Source of the DNA: Hyaloperonospora brassicae
Lineage: Eukaryota > Oomycota > Peronosporomycetes > Peronosporales > Peronosporaceae
Length of the DNA: 64,000 bases
Reading direction: 5' to 3'
Assembly (NCBI GenBank): GCA_947650285.1
Contig: CANTFL010000233.1
Coordinates: 124,001-188,000, forward strand
Both the position numbers and the translations under genes were made by a program. Shown one piece after another: positions 1 through 9,800 of this stretch. How positions within the stretch are numbered: the stretch's first letter is position 1; each line of letters begins with the position of its first letter. Below the pieces are notes generated by a model, which did not search any database, had not been told where the DNA came from, and saw only the letters and a program-made list of their open reading frames with translations.

Positions 1-2290
1 GACTTTGCCGAACATTTCTACATACACACGCCGATAACGTGGACAAACTTCTGCAAACGTGGAAAAAATTTCGCGCGTGGCAGGAGGCACGCAAGTCGAA
101 AAAGCTTCCAATGTAACGCTCGGGTATTGCGTGCAAATTGTGGTATGACTTGCACGAGTCGTCGACGTTACGGCTTGGCGCGTGGACGAAATAGGAAGAC
201 ACAGCGCTTTGAGGGGTGGTCACGGGTCAAGAAGACCTGAATCTATGCTGCTGAGCTTTGAGAAGCTTTCGAATCTGTTTTCCGTTTGCCACGCCAAGCT
301 TTAGTCTTCGTCTGTCGCTCGCTGTAAGTTGATACAAGCGAGAAATCTAATGCAATGCACCACTATGATGTGCTACCTGTGACGACGGGCACCTCGCGTC
401 GCAATGCTGTCGCTCGCTACGTTAGACTTTTAAGCCACAAAAGGTGGCGGTTTGCACGCAACAGCCGGATTCGCATGACGCCGGGAGAGGTACATGAAGA
501 CGTATGTCCACATGCATGGACTTGGCATGTGTCCGCCGATCCATCTCGTATGGCTCGCCAAACAATACACCATGATTTACAGGAATTTCAGCTTTTTGAG
601 TGACGTCAAATGACCGTTGCCCCGCTGCAGCATCTTCAGCACCTCCGCTGCTCCACAAAACCAAGTTGACCGAGAGTTAATGCGATGTCAATAAGCACAC
701 CAGCGACTATCTACAGCGCGTGACTGAACTCGGACGTTTTTTTCGGCTGCAGCGGACGCTGCTTGAATACAGCTTTGCTCATGGCTGCCTCGGTGTTGCC
801 TAGCAGCCGGCCACCCCAGCGTATTTTCTCCTTCTTCTTCTGATCTGCCACTCTTTTCTTCAGCATCGTCATTGCTTTACGGATGGATATTCACATCCGT
901 TAGGTGGTGCGTTGCTGATCGAGTGAGCTTCTCCTTTGCTTCCTCGAGGCACGGACAGAAACGCGTTGCTTGCAGCTTTCGATGGATTACAGCTAACGTC
1001 CGTGACAAGGTACGTACCTAATCGTGAAATGTGAAGTCCTTTTTTCATTTTAAGAAGGCGGGATGTGCCCGTAGCAAAATTGGGGTTTGATCCTGGTCGG
1101 GGCCTAATATAAATTCCTAAATGCTTTAGTGCATCTGCGAATAGTTATTTAAGATCTTTCCAACTTAGGAGTGTCAAGTTTTGCACACTTACGGTACACT
1201 GTATACCCGCGGTGGCCTATTTTAGGCCAAATCATTGGCGCGGCCTTAGAATAGTGTCTACTAGGCGGGTAGAAATGTCTATCTGTCGGGGTCGACCCCT
1301 TAACATTCTGATCGGATCGGACGTTGCTTAACAGCTGTGTTGCAGACTTATAAGCGTGGTCATATAATAAAGATATAATAAAAGAACGCCACGATCAATT
1401 CCTGAGCCATACTTTGTTTAATTCAATATACAGCACACCTTTTCATTGGTAATACAAGCCCAGATAATTTTAAATCATCTCTATAAGTCTTTCTAGAATA
1501 TGTACAATGGCTAAGGTACGATTGAAGCCTCTCATTTAAATCCAGTAGTCTTCCTTTTATCTCCGTTTGATTTTTTAATCTCTACGTGCTTTGTACTAGT
1601 TGTTCGGAGCTTTTCTTGACGAGCTACCAGTGTTTATATCGAATAGTCACGCCTAACAATGTTGTGCAGCTTTTGTTCATTTTTGTTTTCCCGCAAGATG
1701 GTACGACCTCTTCTGGGATCTCTTATCGCGATTTTTATGAGAGGCTACGTTTGGCGTTTGGTTCATTGTTTATGACCATTCTTGATAAATGTAATATAAG
1801 CTAAATGTATCGGTATAATCTGAGGTCTGCCCATTTATCGCGGCAACAAGCAACAATATTTCTTTGTCTCCTCCACGATAAGTTTCAACTTTTGGTATTC
1901 AAATCTTCATTTAATTACTGCTGTGCCATACCTTGCTCTTTACAATTGGTATACTTACCTTTTTGGATGTCACTGACAACATATTGGTATTTTACATCAT
2001 TGACCTCCGGAACCTTCCACTAGACTAAATAGGTACCGCTCTCGATTATTATGTGGTTGATTTAGTTATAATAGTTGTTTTGGGAGAGGAATAATAAACG
2101 ATAGGTAAACCGGTGTCAAAGGGCATGTTATTCTTCAAATGGGAACGACAAATATTGTCTCAAAAACGATCGAGTCAGCTCCACTACCTGCTGACGAATA
2201 TTGCAATCATTATGTGACGAATCAACTCGAAAATTCGCTTTACGAGAACAGTTTGCGCTCCAGTTACATCGAAATTGGCAAATGTATGTC
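1..2290. other. No gene recognised
   Basis: I see no open frame with a family signature, no intron-linked coding segments and no repeat structure here. The longest ATG-led frames are about 80 codons and lack coherent protein character. The GC content drops after about 1000. A GTACGTAC-type donor-like string near 1010 has no exon to go with it. It may be intergenic sequence or old unrecognisable repeats. Confidence 0.6.
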
Positions 2291-2299
2291 AGCACCAGC

Positions 2300-2673
2300 C
2301 CCACAAATGGGCGGATCATTTCCTCTGGACTGTTATACAGAACCGGGTATCAGATCAGACAGGATAGGACCTGCGATATCGGTTTAAATATGAAGGTTGA
2401 AGGTTACGAGTCATGGAGATGGGGGTTTATCAAGAGGACGATTAAGTTGGAAAAAAGAGTGGAATTGCGATAAGGAGGCAATCGAGATCTTGATCAGCGA
2501 CCATTTTGCAGATCGCGATCAGGTTGGTGTGGGCCACGACAAGCGGTTGCAATCAGAGGAGTGTGCGCCACACCTTGTGACTCGCGATCAGCAAGGCGAC
2601 CGGGATCAAGGAGGAGATCGAGATCAAGGAGGCGATCGGGATCTTGATCGGCGATCAGTTATGTAATCGCTAT
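2300..2673 (+). repeat. Left part of an older Gypsy LTR, split by element I
   Basis: The stretch at about 2490-2660 is dense in GATC and holds short repeats (gatcaaggaggcgatcg-like), resembling a decayed version of the dyad array found in the LTRs of element I. Its right-hand continuation at 15934-16699 aligns to the element I LTR in opposite orientation. The two pieces therefore read as one older LTR interrupted at the CTAT target site. The left boundary is not resolved; no clear TGTGGT start is visible. Confidence 0.5.
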
Positions 2674-3860
2674 TGTGGTGGAGTGGCGATCGCTCAAATT
2701 ATGAGTCGATCCCAACTCTCCACTGGCGCCCGGACGACCGACTAACGGAGGGGGTACTCCGATCCCGTGTTCTTGATAGCTTTCCTCACCTTGTGTACCC
2801 GTCGGTAGGGCGGGTTGCACTCTTCCAGGTGGACTCGTCTCAAAAGAAAACTTGACCGTGTTGGGGATGGGGGTGTGATCGTGCGGAAATCTTCACGCGA
2901 TCACGGGGTACTTGTGGGTACTGACTTGAGTAACCCTGATCTCAACGAAATCGCCTTGTCCACTGTATGGTTGCTTGATCCGCGAGCCTTCTGACCACTT
3001 GAGCCGTCTCGCGATCTTGCGCCTTGCCTTTACTTGTCTTGCTGCGTCCGATCGCAGTTGATGTTACTTGAGGGTTCTTGAACACACCTGGCCAAAACAA
3101 TCCAGGTGTGACACTTGCGTAGACGTGTACCGTTACTCTTTGTTCAACGGGGGGCCAAAAAATCCAACCCGGAAGAGATAACGTGTGCCTTGTGAAGTAA
3201 TTTGAACTCTGTTTAATGTTATCCAATCAATCCTAAAACCCTACCCCTATGCCTATCCGTATGTCCTAACCAGATGCCACGCGTCGCCTTTCCAGGAAGA
3301 TCGCCCCCTCACATTTGTGTGGTCCACACCCAGTATATCAACCGTTGTGTCTTTCTTGTGGCCCACCCAAGATGTCCCCACGATCCTACGAGCGGATCGC
3401 GATCCTACTAGCGGATCGCGATCTTACTGGCGGTTCGCGATCCTAGCCGTGGATCGTGATCCCACTAACGGTTCGCGATCCTAGCCGTGGATCGCGATCT
3501 TACTGGCGGATCGTGATCCTAGCCGTGGATCGCGATCCTACTAGCGGATCGCAGCCGGAGATCAGATTTGCGATCCTAGGTTAGGATCGCGATCTTCCAG
3601 TGAAATCGAGAGTCTTGTCTTGCCCTGTCTCACGACGGATTGCGTAATCAAAACGGGTCTGACCACCCCATAACCTCGTCCCAGATTGGACGATCCTATC
3701 CAATTGGGTTTGGGGTACGTTATCGTCAGCCACCCGTCCCAGCTTGTATCATCCAATCACAGTGATCTTGGTTCAACCGAAACGTGGGACCCGTGCGATC
3801 GCCCATCCTCGATCGCCACTCCACGTCCCAAAGAGATTTCTTTGAGACCGCTTTACCACA
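2674..3860 (-). repeat. 3' LTR of element I
   Basis: A direct repeat of 14747-15933 at an offset of 12,073 bp; the two look identical. The ends are TGTGGT and ACCACA. It contains the nine-unit GATC dyad array at 3381-3551. On the minus (sense) strand the array lies about 310-480 nt from the LTR start, where U3 regulatory sequence would be expected. The purine-rich tract abuts its inner edge, so this is the 3' LTR. Confidence 0.95.
3381..3551. repeat. Nine 19-bp tandem units, each a GATC dyad
   Basis: Nine contiguous 19-bp units with consensus CGATCCTACTAGCGGATCG. Each has inverted 6-bp arms (CGATCC and GGATCG) around a 7-bp centre. All nine keep the left GATC and seven keep the right one; units 3 and 5 have GTTC instead. 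The same array is in the other LTR at 15454-15624. It could be a protein-binding array, a source of RNA structure, or simply a minisatellite. Confidence 0.93.
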
Positions 3861-3872
3861 GCCGTCCCCTGC
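3861..3872 (-). other. Polypurine tract of element I
   Basis: The minus strand reads GCAGGGGACGGC directly before the 3' LTR start TGTGGTA. A purine-rich run in this position primes plus-strand DNA synthesis in LTR retrotransposons. The tract is short and interrupted by two pyrimidines. Confidence 0.6.
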
Positions 3873-3920
3873 ACCGTCAGTCAACATACGGTGTTGATCT
3901 GGCTGTGCAACCCTGTGAGC

Positions 3921-3944
3921 CTCATTTCTTCTTTTCGCATTTTC
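3921..3944 (+). promoter_or_regulatory. Oomycete Inr + FPR core promoter for the antisense gene
   Basis: CTCATTTC at 3921-3928 fits the oomycete initiator consensus YTCAYTYY at all eight positions. CATTTTC at 3938-3944 fits the flanking promoter region consensus MWTTTNC at all seven. The pair lies about 20-40 nt upstream of the ATG at 3960, which suits the short 5' leaders typical of oomycetes. It sits inside the element, outside the LTR, and points away from gag-pol. Initiation here is inferred. Confidence 0.7.
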
Positions 3945-3959
3945 ACACCGTTTAACACG

Positions 3960-6623
3960 ATGTCCGATCCGACCCACCCGGATCAGGTATCTCCTCCTGC
4001 TTCCGGATCGGGGTCTCTTGGATCGCCTTCGGCGATCCCCACTTCAGATGCTGGATCGGGGCCTCTTGGATCGCCTTCGGCGATCCCCACTTCAGATGAT
4101 GACTCCATGGCGCCGGCATGCCCCGTGGTCCCCGTTGCCTCCACCGTGCCGGCGAACGAACATGATCGTTCGGCTGTAGTGACGTCGATCCAGATGGGGA
4201 AAGATCCTGGTAGGCTCTCCATCGCGATCCTTCCGTCGCGATCTTCTTCGATCCCCACTCCGGACAAGACCTCCACCGGTCAAAACATCCCAACTCCAGA
4301 TCCGAGCGAGCCAATCTTGCTCCCAAGTACTCGGATCGAGGCCTCGGGTTCGATCGATCAAGCCACGTTAAGCGCCGCGATCGATTCTCTTTACCTTCGC
4401 CTGGACCTTCAACAGGCTGTCGTGGATCGATACCAGAGTATGGAGGCTGCTTTGGAACAGCTGATGATCCAGAATCGTCAGTTGAGCGAGGATCTTCAGG
4501 AGCTCCGCACCTCCGCGTCCCCTTTCGTCCAGTTCGCACAATCGAAGTACGACTGCTTGCGTGAGCGTTATGAAGACGAGGTCAAGCAGAGTGACGCTTT
4601 TCGGGAGGCGTTGGCCGACCGGGTCGACCAGACCGCTTTGATCGAGCATCTCAAGTCTCAAATACTCCGGACCGTGCGAGCACGTCATGCCGCTCAGGAG
4701 AAAGCCGATCGTGAAGTCGCCGGGGTACGCAAGCAGATGGACGACGCTACCGAGCGGTGGGTGGCTGAAGTCGACAAGTTGTCCAACAGCTTGAACAAGG
4801 CGAAGCGCAAGAAGTCGAAGTACAAGAAGACTGGCCTTCAACTCCGCGAGAAACTGTGTCGTGCACTGAAGCAAGTCTCGAGGCTACAGGCCGAACTTGG
4901 CGAGGCGCAGGATTCCCTATCCGCCCGATCTGCCAAGTGCGAAAAATTGCGTCGCATCGTGTCGGATCGCGACGTCACTTTGGGCCAGGTGCGGGTTCAG
5001 CTCGCGGACATGGCTTCCGAACGCGATCACGCGATAGGAGATCACGCAACCCTTCGGAAGCGCATGGCGTCACTGGTGTCTGAGGATGCGTCAACCGCAC
5101 CTACAACGGTGGGATCGTCTGCCCCCGCGCCGGCTCTCACGATTCCTTCGCCAACGACGAACATTCCAAGATCAGATCGTAAGCGATCTCGCGATCCCTT
5201 ATCATCGTCCGCCCTGCCACCTCCCAAGAAAATGACTCGATCCGCGGCTTCCACAGCTAAGTCGTCCCTAGTTTGCAGTCCCAAGGTGGCACGATCCGTT
5301 TCTGCAAAACACAAGCCACCCACAGTTCCTGATCCCAAGCCTTCGTCCGCTTCCCGAGACACCCGCGATCCTAAGGGTCGTCGCGGTCCCAAGACTTCGT
5401 CCGCTCCCCAAGACACCCGCGATCCTAAGGGTCGCCGCGATCCCAAGAATCACCATGATCCGGCGAAGCCTGCAGCTTCCCTGAAACTGGGCAAGCAGAG
5501 GCGTCGCGATCCCAGCTTAAGTTCGTCTGAGGAGGAGGATACATCTGCCGGTGAAGACGAGACTTTAGCGGCTTTATCCAGTTCGCGATCTTCTAGTCGT
5601 CGTCGAGCGACCAATCCGGTGGCAAAACCTTCGGCTGGGCCTTCTCCAGATCCGATCGTCATAGATTCGCTGAGCCCTCCGCGCGATCTTCCACCTCCGG
5701 TTGATCCTGTCCCGCCTGCCAAGACCAAGACCTCTCGTGTGGACCTTTTCGGAGAGGCTTCCAGCGATTCGGAGGGTGCTATCAGCCTTTCTGACTCGCC
5801 TCGTGCTCCCGTCAACTCGATGTTGTCTCTGGCGGATTATGACAGCTTGCCTCCCACCAAGATTTCTCGCGACCAGTGGATCCCCGGATATCGCGATCGT
5901 GTACCGCGATCGTCCGTTCAGGTTTCTCCCTGGTCGGCACGCAGGGTCAGCTGGACGAGCGTCGCGGAAATGGATATTGACTTCCTGTACCACCATCTAT
6001 CTCGCCCCAGAGGCTATATTTTCCCGACGGTAACGGTGTCCAAGTGTCCTCCTCCAACATCTGAGTGGACACCCCGGCTGGTATGTTCGGCCCAGATCGC
6101 GGCCTTATACGCCCAAGCGCCTTGGGAGATGGCTACACGTCGGATTGCGCCGATCTCCTTCCCTCGTACCGGCTGGTACGACCAACTCGCCTCGCTATAC
6201 TTGGAGTTCGAGGATCGAAACCGGCAGGCTTTGTGGGAGTCGACGCACGCGATCTTCCTGTCCAGCGAACAGCGAGCCAGCGATCCTGAGTTGGACCAGT
6301 TTTGGAAACAACGGAAGCAGCGTCGATCGCGAGCTGGACCTCGGTGGAAGGCGATCCTTCGATTCATCCTACAAGGCATGATCGCAGGTCATTGTGATCT
6401 GGACATCCTGTTGGATCCCTTCTTTCTGCACTTCCCGTCGTTCAAGGAGGTTTCCCCCTGGTATCCTGGCTTAGGATGTGACTCCAAGGGCATCCCCAAT
6501 TTGATCTCCGCTCTCCCGTTGTTAGATGCCGCTGAACCTTGGCGTTCACAGTATCGTTCTTCTATTGCCGCCCATCCCGGATCGTCGATCGTACGATTGC
6601 CAGGTAAGTTCTTTCCTGCCTGA
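3960..6623 (+). CDS. Antisense ORF of element I, coiled-coil protein of unknown function
   Basis: This intact 887-residue frame runs opposite to gag-pol between the 3' LTR and pol. The frame is open from 3891, but the first ATG is at 3960, about 35 nt after a consensus Inr/FPR promoter. Residues 1-115 are Ser/Pro/Gly-rich and include a 16-residue tandem duplication (LGSPSAIPTSD). About 120-360 is a long heptad-type coiled coil. About 380-610 is Ser/Pro/basic-rich with RDPKGRR-type repeats and possible nuclear-localisation clusters. About 630-887 looks globular, with a conserved block GPRWKAILRFILQG. I recognise no enzyme family. A decayed homologue lies at the same place in element C (36108-38450). 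The stop is 220 nt from the convergent pol stop. GTAAGT at 6604 could be a splice donor or simply the codons for Gly-Lys. A role in regulation or particle assembly is speculation. Confidence 0.85.
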   Translation: MSDPTHPDQVSPPASGSGSLGSPSAIPTSDAGSGPLGSPSAIPTSDDDSMAPACPVVPVASTVPANEHDRSAVVTSIQMGKDPGRLSIAILPSRSSSIPTPDKTSTGQNIPTPDPSEPILLPSTRIEASGSIDQATLSAAIDSLYLRLDLQQAVVDRYQSMEAALEQLMIQNRQLSEDLQELRTSASPFVQFAQSKYDCLRERYEDEVKQSDAFREALADRVDQTALIEHLKSQILRTVRARHAAQEKADREVAGVRKQMDDATERWVAEVDKLSNSLNKAKRKKSKYKKTGLQLREKLCRALKQVSRLQAELGEAQDSLSARSAKCEKLRRIVSDRDVTLGQVRVQLADMASERDHAIGDHATLRKRMASLVSEDASTAPTTVGSSAPAPALTIPSPTTNIPRSDRKRSRDPLSSSALPPPKKMTRSAASTAKSSLVCSPKVARSVSAKHKPPTVPDPKPSSASRDTRDPKGRRGPKTSSAPQDTRDPKGRRDPKNHHDPAKPAASLKLGKQRRRDPSLSSSEEEDTSAGEDETLAALSSSRSSSRRRATNPVAKPSAGPSPDPIVIDSLSPPRDLPPPVDPVPPAKTKTSRVDLFGEASSDSEGAISLSDSPRAPVNSMLSLADYDSLPPTKISRDQWIPGYRDRVPRSSVQVSPWSARRVSWTSVAEMDIDFLYHHLSRPRGYIFPTVTVSKCPPPTSEWTPRLVCSAQIAALYAQAPWEMATRRIAPISFPRTGWYDQLASLYLEFEDRNRQALWESTHAIFLSSEQRASDPELDQFWKQRKQRRSRAGPRWKAILRFILQGMIAGHCDLDILLDPFFLHFPSFKEVSPWYPGLGCDSKGIPNLISALPLLDAAEPWRSQYRSSIAAHPGSSIVRLPGKFFPA

Positions 6624-6842
6624 TCGCTCGGATTTGATTCATATAATTCCATAATTCAATATAATCTCTCTTGATCCTTCATCTTGTTCTTCATCTTGAG
6701 ATCAACTTCTTTTCTTTGCTTTCCAACCGCGATCGGATCCTTTCGATCCGCTATCACCACTCAAATTACATATAACCCCAATCCATCATCTCACACCACC
6801 TCCCTTTAGCATACGCTAACCACTCATCGCTTCGATCACCCG

Positions 6843-9800
6843 TTAATCTTCGGTTTCCTCCTCATGTGACTGCATAACTTCAAACCGGTTTTGACTCACA
6901 CGATTGCGCTCGAAATCTTGCAACAACGCGCCACAGTTCAGGTCCGCTTCGTCTATCCAGGTCGGATCGTCGTGTTTCTTCCATTGAACCAGAAACTGTC
7001 GATGCACTCGGCCATAACGAGTTTTACGTCCTGATCGTACATCCAAGATTTTCTCCACTTCGTATTCGTCGGCAGCCAACTCGCCTTCCCAACTATCTTC
7101 CGGCAACAACGACTCGTCGAAATCCACACGATCTCCACAGTCAGTTACCAGCACACTGCTTGGGCGATCCGGGAACTGTAACACTGGCTTTAACTTGGAG
7201 ACGTGCACTATCGGGAACAATCGGTATGGAGTTCCTGAGATCTCCACTCGAACCGCATGTTCCCCACATAACTCCGCCACTCGAAATGGCCCATGCCACA
7301 TATGTGCTAACTTTCGGGCATAGCCGTCTTTTACTCGATCCAAGTAGAGCCAAACTTGCGATCCGCACTTAATATCACACACTTCATCATTACCATTGTG
7401 TCGATCCGCTCGATCTTGGATCGCGATCCTGAGACGTTCGTTCACCACTTCTCTTGCCTTCTGATATTGACGCTGGATGTTATATCGCCACCTTCTAGGA
7501 TCAGCATCGCGTGTTTTAGTGCTCCCCAACGGTAATGTTGCTTCCAGTGTCGATCTTGGATCCCAACCATGGATCAAATAGAACGGAGTATCTCCGCGGA
7601 TCCGATCGTGTGCCGTATTCATGGCAAATGTCAATCTTTCTGCGTATTCATCCCAGTCTTTCTGCTCTACGTCCGTGACGTACATCTTAATCGACCGAGT
7701 CAACGTCTGCACCATACGCTCCGCCGTTCCGTTCGCTTGCGGTCGGTACGCCATGGTCGCACGTTGCTTCTGCCCTGCGATCCGATTAAATGCCCTAAAA
7801 AAGTCGGACATAAATCCAGGCTCCCTGTCGTGACGTATAGCTTCACTGGCTCCAAATCTTCGAAACACACATTCTTCGTATCCTTCAGCGATCGCTTGCG
7901 CGGTCCTCGACGAACTTGCTCTCGCGATCACATACCCTGAGAATAGATCTACCCACAGCAGCAATTCTGTGTTTCCTTTAAATGACCGCGGCAATGATGG
8001 GATATGATCCATCGCGATCACTTGAAATGGGTACGTAGCTTGTATGTTTCCCGGAGATCTGCCGCGGATCGCGGGTAGACCCTTCCCGGTTGTACAGTCC
8101 ACGCACTTGCCAACATAACGTTGCACGCTCCGATACAATCCTCTCCAGTGAAAGTTGGATCTGATCCGCTGATAAGTCCTCCCGATCCCTTGGTGACCAC
8201 CCTCTAAGCTCGTGTGGTAATGGTGCATAAAGTTTTCCTGCAACAATTCCGGTACAACCAGACGGACCATCTCCATACGATCGTCCGATTCTTTAGCGGA
8301 TCGGGGGCTGAAGAACAGCAATCCGTTTTCGTCCACTTCGTAGTCTGGAGCGATCCTAGCGCATAATTTTGCATCCTCTGCGTTTATATGTGTCAGATCG
8401 CCCACAATATATTCCTTCAGGTTGGCGATCCAGCTCTCTTCTTCTTGCGCTTGTTTTATCCGCTCGATCCGCATCCGCTGTACTATTTCTTCTTGTAAAA
8501 CTTCGGGTTGTTGACGTCTTCGCCGCGCGGATCGTGTAATCGCCATCATTTTCACCACGCAATCCGTCCTTTCTGGCAGAAGCAACTCGTGCAACCGGTT
8601 GAGTGATATCAGCTCTTGCAATTCTTGATCCAAGTTCACAATGACACCTTTCTCTTGCTGCAAAGCTGCACTAGCTAGTCGATCCGCGCTTTGGTTCCAC
8701 TCCCTCTTCATATGTAGGAACTCGTGTTTTGGCCAAGATCGAAGTTTCTGCATTGCTTTATGACGCAGTAACTGTAGTCCGGGCGCTTTGCAATCCATCT
8801 CTCCCCGCATTTGCCTGATCACTAGGTTCGAGTCACCACATATAATGACTCGTCCCCTAGTTTGGTTGTCCAGCAGATCGAGACCCAACAACAGGCCACG
8901 ATATTCCGCCGCATTCACCGTCAGATCTGCCGCGTATTCCGAAGCGGCCGAGATGATGGTCCATTCGGGTAGCTTCCACACGATCGCACTATATGCCCCA
9001 CTCTTCCGTTTAGTCCGTGCCGATCCGTCGAAACTGACCACCAACAGGCATTCATCCGTACCTACCGTGGGAGGTAGCATAGTTACCAATTGTTTGGGTT
9101 TCTTCTGTGGAGCGATCGCAATCAACACATCATCGACCTCATCCCGCGGAGTTATGCTAGCTGCGAGAGCGCCTAGTATTTCATCTTCTCCTTTAGTACA
9201 TCTCTTGACCTCCAGTGTCCAGTTCGATAGCAACGCAGCCCATCTTCCCAGTCTCCCATTGAGGCCAGACGATTGGACTAGCCAAGCTAATGTCGAATAT
9301 CGAGTGAGCACTCTGATCTCTCGGGATACTAGCATGGTGTAGCATACTTCCAAGATTCGAAGTAGGGCCAAAACTTCTTTCTCCACCATACCATAGTTAA
9401 CTTCGTTAGGTTTCAGTGTGCGACTCGTGAATGTCACTGGCCAGTATACGCCGTCATATTCTTGTAACAGAGATGCCGATACCGCCCACTTACTAGCATA
9501 CACCACGATCACTGGCAGTCGATCTGAATCGAAATGTTTGAGGATCGGGGTTGTAGCGATCTTGGCCTTCAGCAAAGCGAATGAAATGGCGGCCCTTTCC
9601 CACCGAGATCGCTCATTTTGATCATGCTCATCCCTTTGTAATGCGTTATCGCAACTTCCCGACGTCTCACCACGATCTCCCATACGGCTCATCTCGAAAA
9701 AATCCGCCTCTCGTAACTCGTACAACACCGATGCATATACTGCAAAATCTTCTATAAAGCGACTGTAATAGTTCAAGCTACCCAGGAACGATTGCATGGA

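Noticed and set aside
3381..3551. CRISPR-like array
   Set aside because: Units abut without spacers, lie in an LTR of a eukaryotic retrotransposon and occur twice because the LTR does.
3891..3959. Upstream start (GTG) for the antisense ORF
   Set aside because: A eukaryotic start should be ATG; the ATG at 3960 lies in the proper position after the Inr/FPR promoter, and the extra 23 codons span that promoter.
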